Numbered from the stretch's first letter, positions 18,688 through 27,310 are shown. The stretch is 64,000 bases of DNA from an uncultured Paracoccaceae bacterium (GCA_947489705.1 CANLEQ010000007.1:29937-93936); one strand, 5' to 3'. Notes: generated from the sequence alone by a model not told the origin. Program-made: numbers and translations.

Positions 18688-19449
18688 TCAATCCCTGGGA
18701 TCGTCGTCCGACGTGTCGTCGTCGGGCAGGTTGAAGAAGCTGTCGGCGTCGCGCACGTCACGATCGTCCTTCTCCTCCAGCTCCTCGCCGGTATCGGACA
18801 GGCTGAACGTCTCGAGCCCGGAAATCGACGAGGGAATCTTCGACTCGGCATCACCCCCGAGACTCTGCTCTGTCGAGACGAGCTTGCGGCGTTCGTCGTC
18901 GGACATCACCTCGCCCTCGCGCGCCTTCTTGGCGGCGGCCTTCTGAACCTGCTGGTCGAGCTCGCTTTGCTTGCAAAGCCCGAGCGCCACGGGATCGATG
19001 GGTTCGATATTGTTGATGTTCCAGTGGGTCCGCTCGCGGATCGCCTGGATCGTCGGCTTCGTCGTCCCGACAAGACGGCTGATCTGGCTGTCGGCAAGCT
19101 CGGGGTGGAACTTGACCAGCCACAGGATCGACGCCGGCCGGTCCTGCCGCTTCGACAGCGGCGTGTAGCGGGGGCCGCGACGCTTTTCTTCGCCCACCGC
19201 GGCGGGGTTGAACTTGAGCTTGAGGCGATGCGTCGCGTCCTTCTCGGCGCGGTCGATCTCGTCCTGGGTCAACTGGTTGTTGGCGACAGGGTCGAACCCC
19301 TTCACGCCGGCCGCGACATCGCCGTCGGCAATGCCCTGAACCTCGAGCTCGTGCAGACCGCAGAAATCTGCAACCTGCTTGAAGGTCAGCGTGGTGTTGT
19401 CGACCAGCCAGACGGCAGTGGCCTTGGCCATGATCGGTTTCTCGGACAT
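18688..19449 (-). CDS. trcR: DUF1013 family protein (TrcR, RNA-polymerase-associated cell-cycle factor)
   Basis: 253 aa from ATG at 19449. The N-terminal segment MAKATAVWLVDNTTLTFKQV and the helix-turn-helix-like QISRLVGTTKPTIQAIRERT are diagnostic of DUF1013. In Caulobacter the family member TrcR associates with RNA polymerase and influences cell-cycle transcription; the role here is inferred by homology. The C-terminus is acidic and low in complexity (Asp/Glu runs), as in relatives. It is divergent from the RNase T2 gene across 135 nt. An alternative internal ATG, at MAKATAV (19431), exists. Confidence 0.85.
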   Translation of the reverse strand: MSEKPIMAKATAVWLVDNTTLTFKQVADFCGLHELEVQGIADGDVAAGVKGFDPVANNQLTQDEIDRAEKDATHRLKLKFNPAAVGEEKRRGPRYTPLSKRQDRPASILWLVKFHPELADSQISRLVGTTKPTIQAIRERTHWNINNIEPIDPVALGLCKQSELDQQVQKAAAKKAREGEVMSDDERRKLVSTEQSLGGDAESKIPSSISGLETFSLSDTGEELEEKDDRDVRDADSFFNLPDDDTSDDDPRD

Positions 19450-19526
19450 CGCATGCGCTCCATCGTTCAAACAAGGCTTCCCCGTGGCCCGGGATCGGGG
19501 CCGGGCCGCCAGGGCCCAAGTTCGCG

Positions 19527-19555
19527 TTGTCGGGGAACTCGGACATTCATATAAG
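19527..19555 (+). promoter_or_regulatory. Putative sigma-70-type promoter for the RNase T2 gene
   Basis: TTGTCG at 19527-19532 and TATAAG at 19550-19555 are separated by exactly 17 bases, and the coding region begins 29 bases beyond. The match was found by eye and has not been tested. Confidence 0.5.
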
Positions 19556-19584
19556 GATCTGCGCCTCTCAAGGAAAGACCCCAA

Positions 19585-20217
19585 ATGTTCCGCTTCCTGC
19601 TCGCGCTGGTCCTGGTTTTGCCGCTTTCCGCGCGTGCACAGGATCGCGCGGGCGCGTTCGACTATTACGTCTTGGCGCTTTCATGGTCGCCCACATGGTG
19701 TGCGCTGACTGGCCGCGAGCGCGGCGCGGCACAATGCGAGGCAGGCGCGGATTTCGGTTGGGTGCTTCACGGATTGTGGCCGCAATACGAGAATGGCTAT
19801 CCGGAATACTGCGCCTTCTCGGGACGTGACCCCTCACGGGACGAGACGGCGGCCATGGCTGATATCATGGGCGATGGCGGGGCCGCCTGGTATCAGTGGA
19901 AGAAACACGGCCGGTGCGCCGGTCGGCCCCCCGAACGCTATTTCGCCGAAGCCCGTTCCGCCTTTGATGGCATAGCCAAGCCGCAGGTGTTCCGCGATCT
20001 GAAGGACCCCGTCAAACTTCCGGCAAAGGTCGTCGAGGACGCTTTCATCGCCGCCAATCGCGACCTCTTTGCCGACGCGCTGACCGTGACGTGCCGCGCG
20101 CGCCGCATCCAGGAAGTGCGCATCTGCCTCACCCGCGATCTCGCCCCACGCCGGTGCGGTGACGACGTGATCAAGGATTGCGCGCAAAGCGACGCGCTGA
20201 TGGCGCCCATCCGCTGA
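19585..20217 (+). CDS. Ribonuclease T2 family, exported
   Basis: Periplasmic or secreted base-nonspecific endoribonuclease that cuts via a 2',3'-cyclic phosphate. 210 aa. Residues 1-18 are a signal peptide. Active-site block CAS I is FGWVLHGLWPQYENGYPEYC (about residues 56-75) and CAS II is WYQWKKHGRCAG; both catalytic His and the Lys/Glu-region residues are present. Multiple Cys support disulfides. AAGGAAAG precedes the ATG. It converges with the next gene, two bases apart. Confidence 0.92.
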   Translation: MFRFLLALVLVLPLSARAQDRAGAFDYYVLALSWSPTWCALTGRERGAAQCEAGADFGWVLHGLWPQYENGYPEYCAFSGRDPSRDETAAMADIMGDGGAAWYQWKKHGRCAGRPPERYFAEARSAFDGIAKPQVFRDLKDPVKLPAKVVEDAFIAANRDLFADALTVTCRARRIQEVRICLTRDLAPRRCGDDVIKDCAQSDALMAPIR

Positions 20218-20219
20218 GC

Positions 20220-20567
20220 TCACACCATGCGGATCGGGCCGTCGGCCGGCACATCCTCTGACATACGCTCGAAATCGACGGGCGCCGTCTCGCCCGCCCC
20301 CACGAAGCGCTTGAACTCGAACCGCTGCTCGGCGCCGTCGGCCGCCTCGTGGCAGACGAGGCACCATCCCAGCAGCTGGTCGCCTTCGTAGAGCTCCACG
20401 AGCCCGCGCAGATGGCGCGCATTCTCCTCGCCGACCGAGAACCCGGTCTTCCAGCGCCGGCAGACAGGAATGCGCCGGCCGTCCGAAACCACCATCAGCC
20501 GCTTGGAAGGCGATGCCGACACCTCTCCCAGAGAGGTCCGTATCTCCGTCGACAGGTATTCGTCCAT
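20220..20567 (-). CDS. Conserved hypothetical protein, 115 aa
   Basis: I do not recognise a family. The protein is soluble with no signal peptide or membrane segment. Notable features are a central GWCLVCHEAADG with two Cys and a C-terminus rich in small residues. It reads in the same direction as the cobalamin operon, 54 nt after cobM, so it may be its last member, but nothing in the protein points to corrinoid chemistry. Codon use matches its neighbours, which supports its being a real gene. Confidence 0.6.
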   Translation of the reverse strand: MDEYLSTEIRTSLGEVSASPSKRLMVVSDGRRIPVCRRWKTGFSVGEENARHLRGLVELYEGDQLLGWCLVCHEAADGAEQRFEFKRFVGAGETAPVDFERMSEDVPADGPIRMV

Positions 20568-20621
20568 ATCAGACCCTCCCCAAAGGCTCCTGTATCCACG
20601 ATGCAGGCCCCTCCGGCGAAA

Positions 20622-21392
20622 TCAAGTCTTTCGGGGTCTCGGCCGCAGGATATGCGGCATTTCCGGATCGTAGAGCGCGGAATCCTCGAAATCCTGCGCC
20701 TCGGAAAGGGCCGGCCCCACCAGGATGAGGGCCGTGCGGGTGATCTTGGCGTCGCGCGCGCGGCCACGGATATCGCTCAAGGTGCCTCGCAGAATCATCT
20801 GGTCGGGCCAGCCGACGCGATAGACCACCGCCGCCGGGCAATCCGCGCCGTAATGCGGGATGAGCTGCCGTTCGATCTCGCGCAGGGCCCGCACGCCCAG
20901 ATGGATGGCGAGCGTCGCGCCCGACCGCGCAAAGTTTTCCAGCGTCTCACCCGCCGGCATGGAGGTCGATTTCATGCTCATCCGTGTCAGGACGACCGAT
21001 TGCGCGATGCCGGGAATGGTCAGCTCCTGGCCCATCGCGGCGGCGGCGGCGGCATAGGCCGGCACCCCCGGCACGATCTCGTAGTCGATCGCATCGACGC
21101 GCAGGCGGCGGATCTGCTCGGCGATGGCGCCGTAGAGCGACGGATCGCCCGAATGCACCCGCGCGACGTCGTACCCTGCGTCGCGGGCCGCCCTGATCTC
21201 GGCATGGGTCTCGTCGAGCGTCATCGACGCCGTATCGAGGATCCGCGCATCCTCTGGCGCCTCGGCCACGACCGCCGCGGGAACCAGCGACCCGGCATAG
21301 AGGCAGACCGGGCAGGCGCGGATCAGCCTCTGGGCCTTCAGCGTCAGGAGTTCCGGGTCGCCCGGACCCGCCCCGATGAAATAGACCTTCAT
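20622..21392 (-). CDS. cobM: Precorrin-4 C11-methyltransferase
   Basis: SAM-dependent methylation of precorrin-4 at C11 (CobM; CbiF in the anaerobic route). 256 aa from ATG at 21392. The SAM-binding GAGPGDPELLTLKAQRLI at the N-terminus, HSGDPSLYGAIAEQ, VPGVPAYAAAAAA and the family-specific LTRMSMKSTSMP are visible. It starts 14 nt after the cobJ stop. The frame upstream of 21392 overlaps the fusion gene and is a shadow. Confidence 0.93.
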   Translation of the reverse strand: MKVYFIGAGPGDPELLTLKAQRLIRACPVCLYAGSLVPAAVVAEAPEDARILDTASMTLDETHAEIRAARDAGYDVARVHSGDPSLYGAIAEQIRRLRVDAIDYEIVPGVPAYAAAAAAMGQELTIPGIAQSVVLTRMSMKSTSMPAGETLENFARSGATLAIHLGVRALREIERQLIPHYGADCPAAVVYRVGWPDQMILRGTLSDIRGRARDAKITRTALILVGPALSEAQDFEDSALYDPEMPHILRPRPRKT

Positions 21393-21406
21393 GCCCCGCC
21401 CCTCCG

Positions 21407-23191
21407 TCAAAGTCCCGCCTTGCGGGCATAGCCGCGCGGCGTGTACATCCGCGGCCCCTCGCCCAGACGGGACAGCCGCGACTGGCTCGACCCGACCAGG
21501 ACCACGGTCAGCATGTCGACCTCGTCGACCTGCAGCGCGTCGAGCCGGCGATACCGTACATGCTCCTCGGGCCGCCCCAGCGAGGTGGCGAGCAGGACCG
21601 GCGTCTCGGCCGGCCGGTGCGACAGCAGGATGTCGCGCGCCTCGGCCAGGAGCGTGCGGCGACGTCGCGAGACGGGATTGTAGAAGGCCACGACGAAATC
21701 GCCCGCCGCCGCCGCGTGCAGACGCTTCACGATATCCTCGCGCGGGGTCAGCAGGTCCGACAACGATATCGCGCAGAAATCGTGGCCCAGCGGTGCGCCC
21801 GCCCGGGCCGCGGCCGCCTGCAGCGCCGAGATGCCCGGCGCGCAGACGACCTCGACCCGGCGTGCCGCGTCGCTCACGCCCTTTTCGGTCCGATCGAGAA
21901 GCTCGAAGACCAATGCCCCCATCGCGTAGATCCCCGCATCGCCGGAACAGACCAGCGCGACGTTCGCGCCTTCCCCGGCAAGCTCCAGCGCGTGACGACA
22001 GCGATCCTCCTCGCCGCCGAGCGGAAAGTCGTGTCGCTCCTTGCCGGCGGCCAGAGGGCCCAGAAGGTCGAGATAGAGACCGTAGCCCACCAGGATGTCT
22101 GCCTCCGCGACCATCCGCGACACTTCGGGCGTCCGCCAACTCGCTTGCCCCGGCCCGATCCCCACCACCGAAAGGCGTCCGCGTGCCCGCCCGGGCAGGT
22201 CGTTCATTGGCTCGGGCGCGAGCGCCAGCGCCGCCGTCGCATGCGCCGTCTTGCACTTCGCCACGGCGAGCGTCGATGCCGGACCGGCCCCCGCCAGCGC
22301 CGCGTTCTCGGCGACGCCATGGGTGCCGATCTCGGCAAAGACGACATCGGAGGGATTGGGCGCGCGCGCGCTCTGCCCCTCGAGCGTCGCCGCATCGAAA
22401 AGCCGCAAGGGCCGCCCGAGCCGACGTGCCGCCTCCAGAATGGCAGGCTCGTCGGCCTTGAGATCGACGCTCGCCACGCAGGCCACGGCGCCGGGCGCGA
22501 TCCGCGCCTCGCCGAGCACGCGATCGACTAGCGCCGTCATCTCGTCGACCGGGCAATCGCGCGAGGCACCGAGCCCCAGCACGGCGATCTGCGGCCGAAA
22601 CACCAGCCCCGCGCCGCCCGGACGCGCCGACGCCGTCAAGGCCACCCGGTCGCCCTGCGGCAGCGCGTCGAGCCAGGGCGCCGCCCACTCGCCCTGCCGT
22701 CGCGCACCACCGCCGGACAATAGGCCCGCCATCGCCTCCTTCGCGTCGCCCGGGTTCTCGAGGATCCAGCCTTCGGGCGGTGCGTCGAGCGCCACGCCCA
22801 GACCCACATCGCCCGCGGTCGTCACCGCAGCCACCGCCCCGAGCGTCGCCGCGATCTCGCCCGCCAGCCTGTTGGCCCCGCGATGCCCGCCCAGAAGGGG
22901 CACCACGACGCGGCCGTCGTCGCTCACCGACACCACCGGCGGCTCGGCCCGCTTGTCGGCCAGAAGCGGGGCGACCGCGCGGATCAGGATGCCGCTGGCG
23001 CAGATCCCCACGACGGGCACGCCCGCGGCAAAGAGGTCGCGCACGTGATCGAGCGCGTTGTCGAAGAACGCATCCGCGCGGTCGACCCGGCCGGCACGCC
23101 CGTGCACCGGCGCCCCGAGCGATCGGGCGACCTCGTGCGCGACCGCTTCGCCGGACCGCGACATTGCCAGAACCACGGGGCCTAGAGCCAT
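21407..23191 (-). CDS. cobJ: Fused CbiG-like / precorrin-3B C17-methyltransferase
   Basis: 594 aa with two functional halves. Residues about 1-335 match CbiG: the N-terminal domain (VPVVGICASGILIRAVAPLL, LLGGHRGANRLAGEIA), a variable middle, and the C-terminal CobE/CbiG domain (VLGLGASRDCPVDEM, IGTHGVAENAAL). Residues about 340-594 are the CobJ/CbiH methyltransferase (VVGIGPGQASWRTPEV, VCSGDAGIYAMGALVFE, CAPGISALQAAAARAGAPLG). CbiG opens the lactone during ring contraction in the anaerobic pathway, so the pair would act on consecutive intermediates. The start overlaps cobI by 10 nt. Full-length CbiG rather than CobE alone is the point of note. Confidence 0.92.
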   Translation of the reverse strand: MALGPVVLAMSRSGEAVAHEVARSLGAPVHGRAGRVDRADAFFDNALDHVRDLFAAGVPVVGICASGILIRAVAPLLADKRAEPPVVSVSDDGRVVVPLLGGHRGANRLAGEIAATLGAVAAVTTAGDVGLGVALDAPPEGWILENPGDAKEAMAGLLSGGGARRQGEWAAPWLDALPQGDRVALTASARPGGAGLVFRPQIAVLGLGASRDCPVDEMTALVDRVLGEARIAPGAVACVASVDLKADEPAILEAARRLGRPLRLFDAATLEGQSARAPNPSDVVFAEIGTHGVAENAALAGAGPASTLAVAKCKTAHATAALALAPEPMNDLPGRARGRLSVVGIGPGQASWRTPEVSRMVAEADILVGYGLYLDLLGPLAAGKERHDFPLGGEEDRCRHALELAGEGANVALVCSGDAGIYAMGALVFELLDRTEKGVSDAARRVEVVCAPGISALQAAAARAGAPLGHDFCAISLSDLLTPREDIVKRLHAAAAGDFVVAFYNPVSRRRRTLLAEARDILLSHRPAETPVLLATSLGRPEEHVRYRRLDALQVDEVDMLTVVLVGSSQSRLSRLGEGPRMYTPRGYARKAGL

Positions 23192-23916
23192 GGATCGCCT
23201 CCCTTCTTGAGCAGGATCATCGAGAAATAGGGCGCCGGTTCGGGCGCTTCGGCCAGCGGACAGATTCGCTCGCCGCCGAGCGTCGCACGTTCGATATAGA
23301 CGGCGCGGTCAATGAGGCCCAACTCGGCGATCACCGCCCGGATCTTCGGCAGGTGGCGGCCGATCTTCATCACCACCACGGCCTCGGCATCCTCGATCCG
23401 CGCGCTGAGAACATCGGCCGGCAACGGCCCGGGCAGGACGACCATCCGCTCGTTCCTCGCGGCAAGCGGCACGCCGGCGCGCGCGGCGGCCGCCATGACC
23501 GAACTGACGCCCGGCACCACCTCGACCTCGAAATGCGGGTCGAGCCGCGCATGCAGATACATGAAGGATCCATAGAAGAACGGATCCCCCTCGCAGAGGC
23601 AGACGACGTCCCCGCCCCCCGAGAGGACCGCGCCGATCCGTGTGGCGCCCTCGTTGTAGACCGCCTGCGCCGGTGCCCGTTCGGCCCGCATCGGCAGATC
23701 CATGACGATCTCGCGGGCGCCGGGCGCGATCAGGTCGGCGACGATCGACCGGGCGAAACTCGGCGCGCCGGCGAGCGTTGGATAGGCGATCACGCGCGCC
23801 GCCGCGATCAGCCGTGCCGCCTTCAGCGTCACGAGATCGGGATCGCCCGGACCGACCCCCACGCCATAGAGCCTGCCCGCCGCGGGCGGCGCCTCATTCT
23901 CCGGTCCCGGTCTCAT
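23182..23916 (-). CDS. cobI: Precorrin-2 C20-methyltransferase
   Basis: Third SAM-dependent methylation of the corrin ring (C20). 244 aa from ATG at 23916, which overlaps the cobL stop as ATGA. Diagnostic parts are YGVGVGPGDPDLVTLKAARL, the ALP-like VVMKIGRHLPKI region and CEGDPFFYGSFMYLHARL. Ends 10 nt inside the cobJ gene. The upstream part of the long frame is a shadow of cobL. Confidence 0.94.
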   Translation of the reverse strand: MRPGPENEAPPAAGRLYGVGVGPGDPDLVTLKAARLIAAARVIAYPTLAGAPSFARSIVADLIAPGAREIVMDLPMRAERAPAQAVYNEGATRIGAVLSGGGDVVCLCEGDPFFYGSFMYLHARLDPHFEVEVVPGVSSVMAAAARAGVPLAARNERMVVLPGPLPADVLSARIEDAEAVVVMKIGRHLPKIRAVIAELGLIDRAVYIERATLGGERICPLAEAPEPAPYFSMILLKKGGDPWL

Positions 23917-25115
23917 CGCTTGAGCAGGCTCCACTGGATGACGGGCATGGCCGGCCGCCAGCCGCGATAGCGCCCGATCGGTTCGGCGCGCGTCGCTTCG
24001 AGCCGGATGAGCTGCCCGCCGTGGCGGGCATGGAGATCGACCAGCCTCGCTTCGGATTCGAGCGTCACCGCATTCACCACGAACCGGCCGAACCGCTTCA
24101 GCCGTCCCCAGGCGAGATCGAACACGGCCGCCGAAAGCCCGCCACCGACGAAAACGGCATCGGGCGCCTCGAGCCCGTCGAGCGCGTCCGGCGCCTCGCC
24201 CGCGATCAGCTCCAGCCGCGGCACCCCGAGGGCGCGCGCATTCGCGGCGGCCATCTCGCGACGGTCGGCACGCGGCTCGATCCCGATGGCGCGCGCATCG
24301 GGGGCCGCGCGCATCCATTCGACCGCGACCGATCCGCAGCCCGACCCGATATCCCAGAGGAGCGCGCCCCGCATCGGCATCAGCTTGCAGATCGTCAGCG
24401 CCCGGACCTCCTGCTTGGTCATGGTGCCGTCATGGACGAACATCGCGTCGTCGAGCCCCGGCATGCGCGACAGGATCGCCGCGCCGGGATCGGCCCGGCA
24501 TTCCACGGCCAGCACGTGGAATGCCGGCACGGCATGATCCCAGGCCGAGGCGCACCCGTCGATCCGCGCTTCGTCGGGGCCGCCCATATGCGCCAGAACA
24601 CTCATCGGGGACTCGCCGAAGCCCGCCTCTCGCAGCACCGCCGCCACCGCGCCCGGCGTCTCCGATCCTGACGTCAGGATCAGCAGCCGCGCGCCGGGCT
24701 GAACGTGGGGGCGCAGCTGGTCCACCGGCCGGCCATGGAGGGTCAGCGTCTCGATATCCGCAAGGCTCCAGCCCAGCCGTGCGCAGGCGAGTTGAAAGGC
24801 GGAAAGCTGCGGGTGATAGCGGATCTCGTCCACGGGCAGGGAACGACCGATCCGCGCCCCGACCGAGAACCACAGCGGATCGCCGGTGGCGAGCACCACG
24901 ACACGCCGTCCGCGCAACGCCGTCAGCCGTTCGATCAGCGCGTCGAACGGCGTAGGCCAGGCGATGCGCTCGGCGGCAACGCCCTCCGTCAGCGCATGAT
25001 GGCGCGCGCCCCCGAGGATGACCTCGGCGCTGTCGACAGCCTTCCGCGCGACGGGGGACAGCCCCGCCAGCCCGTCCTCGCCGATCCCGACGATATCGAG
25101 CCAAGGATCGCTCAT
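23913..25115 (-). CDS. cobL: Precorrin-6Y C5,15-methyltransferase (decarboxylating)
   Basis: Bifunctional enzyme: N-terminal CbiE-like methyltransferase (residues about 1-200, DIVGIGEDGLAGLSPVAR, ATGDPLWFSVGARI) and C-terminal CbiT-like domain (about 205-400, GALLWDIGSGCGSVAVEWMR as the SAM site, VFVGGGLSAAVFD). 400 aa from ATG at 25115. The start lies 49 nt after cobH, and the stop overlaps cobI. Length and domain order are normal for CobL. Confidence 0.94.
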   Translation of the reverse strand: MSDPWLDIVGIGEDGLAGLSPVARKAVDSAEVILGGARHHALTEGVAAERIAWPTPFDALIERLTALRGRRVVVLATGDPLWFSVGARIGRSLPVDEIRYHPQLSAFQLACARLGWSLADIETLTLHGRPVDQLRPHVQPGARLLILTSGSETPGAVAAVLREAGFGESPMSVLAHMGGPDEARIDGCASAWDHAVPAFHVLAVECRADPGAAILSRMPGLDDAMFVHDGTMTKQEVRALTICKLMPMRGALLWDIGSGCGSVAVEWMRAAPDARAIGIEPRADRREMAAANARALGVPRLELIAGEAPDALDGLEAPDAVFVGGGLSAAVFDLAWGRLKRFGRFVVNAVTLESEARLVDLHARHGGQLIRLEATRAEPIGRYRGWRPAMPVIQWSLLKR

Positions 25116-25164
25116 GCGTGCCGGGCGCGCGACCGCGCCACGGGCCCTTCGACGGAAAGTCTTG

Positions 25165-25797
25165 TCACGTCGCCTCCGCGCCGATCGCGAGGGCGTTGAC
25201 CGCGGCCGACGCCATCGCCGATCCGCCGCGGCGCCCCTTGAGGCAGACGAAGTCCGACCCGCGCGGATCGCGCGCAAGCTCGGCCTTCGATTCCGCCGCG
25301 CCGACGAAGCCCACGGGAAAGCCGAGGATCAGCGCCGGCGGCGGCGCCCCCTCGTCGAGCAGTTCCAGCAGCCGGAAAAGGGCCGTGGGCGCATTGCCGA
25401 TCGCCACCACCGCGCCGCCGAGCCGCTCGCGCCAGAGATCCACGGCAGCGGCAGAGCGTGTCGTGCCGAGCGTCCGGGCAGTGTCCGGAACGTCTGGATC
25501 GTTCAGCGTGACCATGACGTCGTTGTCGCACGGCAAGTGCCGGCGGATGATCCCCGCCGCCACCATCTCGCAATCGCAGAGGATCGGCGCGCCCCGCCCC
25601 AAAGCCGCTTTTCCCGCCGCGAAGGCCGCGGGCGAAAAGGCGATCCTGTCGGCCACGTCGATCATGCCGCAGGCATGGATCAGGCGGACCACCAGCGCAT
25701 CGAGGCCATCCGGGAACCGCTCCAGCCGCGCCTCCGACCGGACGGTCGCGAAGCTCTGCGCATAGATGGCGGCCGGGTCTTTCTCGTAGGGGCGCAC
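25165..25797 (-). CDS. cobH: Precorrin-8X methylmutase
   Basis: Moves the C11 methyl to C12, giving hydrogenobyrinate (or the cobalt form). 210 aa. The catalytic His is in VVRLIHACGMIDVADRI, with the family signature CDCEMVAAGI and a C-terminal GFPVGFVGAAESKAEL. It is transcribed with cbiX upstream (62-nt gap with a hairpin) and cobL downstream. Confidence 0.94.
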   Translation of the reverse strand: MRPYEKDPAAIYAQSFATVRSEARLERFPDGLDALVVRLIHACGMIDVADRIAFSPAAFAAGKAALGRGAPILCDCEMVAAGIIRRHLPCDNDVMVTLNDPDVPDTARTLGTTRSAAAVDLWRERLGGAVVAIGNAPTALFRLLELLDEGAPPPALILGFPVGFVGAAESKAELARDPRGSDFVCLKGRRGGSAMASAAVNALAIGAEAT

Positions 25798-25819
25798 GGC
25801 ACGTGACCTCGTCTGATGG

Positions 25820-25834
25820 CCGGAGCGGCTCCGG
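25820..25834 (-). other. Intercistronic hairpin between cbiX and cobH
   Basis: CCGGAG (25820-25825) and CTCCGG (25829-25834) with a 3-base loop form a short perfect stem in the 62-nt gap. No T-run follows; likely a message-processing or stability element. Confidence 0.4.
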
Positions 25835-25859
25835 GCGGGGGGATCCTGTCGCGGAAACG

Positions 25860-26936
25860 TCAGGCCTTGGTCTTGCGCGCGCTCTCGGGTCCGTGCGGGT
25901 GATCCGCGTGGGGATATTGCGCGTGATGGTGGTGGTGATCGTGCGGGTGATCATGGTGTTGATGATCGTGGTGATGGTCCTGCCCCTCGAGCCGACAGAG
26001 CCCGGTGCAGAAATCGCCACAGAGGCCGCAATCCTCGACATTCGATCCCGGCGCATTGGCGCCCTGCCCCTCGACGTGGTGATGGTGGCTTTCCTGCACC
26101 GCCCCCATCTCGGCCTCGAACCCGAGAACCTGCGTGCGGTACTTGCACATCGCGCAATTGGGCGGCGGCACCTCGCCCACCTGTTCCGTCACGCGCTCCG
26201 CGAAGGTCTCGAGCACCTGCGGATGATCGCCGAGATAGCCCGCCTTGACGAACTGGATGTCGGGATGGTCCGCGGCCACGACGTCGGTGAACCCGTAGAT
26301 CCGGTCGATCAGGATGCCCGAGAACAGGAAATACGGAAACACGATCACGCGCCTGTAGCCCAGCTTCGTCACATGGGTCAGGCAGGGCTCGACCAGCGGG
26401 AAGGTGACGCCGGAATAACCGACCTCGTGCCAGCCGAAGCCGATCCCCTCGTGCAGCATCCGCGCCACCTTGGCCACGTTGCCATTGGCGTCGGGGTCGG
26501 ACGCACCGCGCCCGATGACCACGAGGCAGGTGTCGTGGAGCGCGACCTCGCCCTGCTCGGCATTGGCGCGCTCGACGGCCTCCATGACCCGCGCGCCGGC
26601 GGCGGCGATCATCTTGGGGTCGACACCGAGCTCGCGCCCGTAATGCACGTCGATCCCGTGCGTCGCGGCATAGGTATTGAGCACGGTCGGGATGTCGTTC
26701 TTGGCATGCATGGCCGCGAACAGCATCCCCGGCACCGCCAGGATCCGGTCGCATCCCGCCTCGCGCAACCGGTCGAGCCCGTCCCGGATCACCGGGTTGG
26801 CGAATTCGAGATAGCCGTAATCGACCATCCAGTCGGGCGGTAGAAGCGGCGGCAGTTTCTCGGCCAGCACCGCGAACTCGTCCACGGCCGACTGGCTGCG
26901 CGAGCCGTGGCCGCAGATCATGACGCCGGTCTTCAC
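25860..26936 (-). CDS. cbiX: Sirohydrochlorin cobaltochelatase CbiX, long form with Cys and His-rich tail
   Basis: Inserts cobalt into sirohydrochlorin, the early-cobalt route to B12. 358 aa; two chelatase domains, starting VMICGHGSRSQSAVDEFA and later VVIGRGASDPDANG. The C-terminus adds CAMCKYRT, CGLCGDFCTGLC and a tail of nearly 40 residues dominated by His and Asp. In the Bacillus megaterium enzyme comparable Cys and His regions bind an Fe-S cluster and metal, so similar roles are inferred. The start is GTG at 26936, inside the stop of the small upstream gene (GTGA), with GAGGAA before it. The frame beyond 26936 is a shadow. Confidence 0.92.
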   Translation of the reverse strand: MKTGVMICGHGSRSQSAVDEFAVLAEKLPPLLPPDWMVDYGYLEFANPVIRDGLDRLREAGCDRILAVPGMLFAAMHAKNDIPTVLNTYAATHGIDVHYGRELGVDPKMIAAAGARVMEAVERANAEQGEVALHDTCLVVIGRGASDPDANGNVAKVARMLHEGIGFGWHEVGYSGVTFPLVEPCLTHVTKLGYRRVIVFPYFLFSGILIDRIYGFTDVVAADHPDIQFVKAGYLGDHPQVLETFAERVTEQVGEVPPPNCAMCKYRTQVLGFEAEMGAVQESHHHHVEGQGANAPGSNVEDCGLCGDFCTGLCRLEGQDHHHDHQHHDHPHDHHHHHAQYPHADHPHGPESARKTKA

Positions 26937-27142
26937 GCCGATTGTTCCTCGGGTGCTGGATCTTCGGCTTTCCGGGCGCGTGCCTTGCGGTCCTTGGCCG
27001 CGCGCCAGATCCCGATCCCCACCGCGATCCCGATGGCCGCCCCGGCGACCCAGTGATCGTGTCCGGCGGCCTCGCCCACATGGCCGAGATGGGCCAGCGC
27101 GGGAGCGGGTGACAGGATGGCGAGAACGGTAAGGATACGCAT
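26933..27142 (-). CDS. Small exported or membrane protein heading the cobalamin operon
   Basis: 69 aa from ATG at 27142. The sequence is a signal-peptide-like helix (MRILTVLAILSPAPALA), a short His-containing stretch HLGHVGEAAGHDHW, one glycine/isoleucine-rich membrane helix (about residues 33-46), and a Lys/Arg-rich cytoplasmic tail. No family is recognised. Overlap with cbiX (GTGA) implies coupled translation, so a role in cobalt supply or delivery is plausible, but inferred only from position and the His residues. It is too small to resemble a full transporter. Confidence 0.65.
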   Translation of the reverse strand: MRILTVLAILSPAPALAHLGHVGEAAGHDHWVAGAAIGIAVGIGIWRAAKDRKARARKAEDPAPEEQSA

Positions 27143-27281
27143 GATGTGCCTCTCCATGGCAGCGGGGGGCCATCGGGCGCGAAAGGGCGCTTGCCCTGAC
27201 GATACCGCTCGTGCCCCCCGTTTTGGGTCGGGCGCCGCGCGGTCACCTTTCCGGCCCCGTTTCGGGGCGTCGTCTCTCGAG

Positions 27282-27310
27282 GCATTACACAAGCCGCCGA
27301 AGATTTGCAA
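27282..27310 (-). promoter_or_regulatory. Putative promoter of the cobalamin operon
   Basis: Reading leftward, TTGCAA (27310-27305) and TAATGC (27287-27282) are 17 bases apart, ahead of the small gene at 27142. A hairpin (GCCCCG/CGGGGC, 27254-27268, 3-base loop) lies in the leader between the promoter and the gene. I found no B12-box, so no cobalamin riboswitch is called. Confidence 0.4.
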
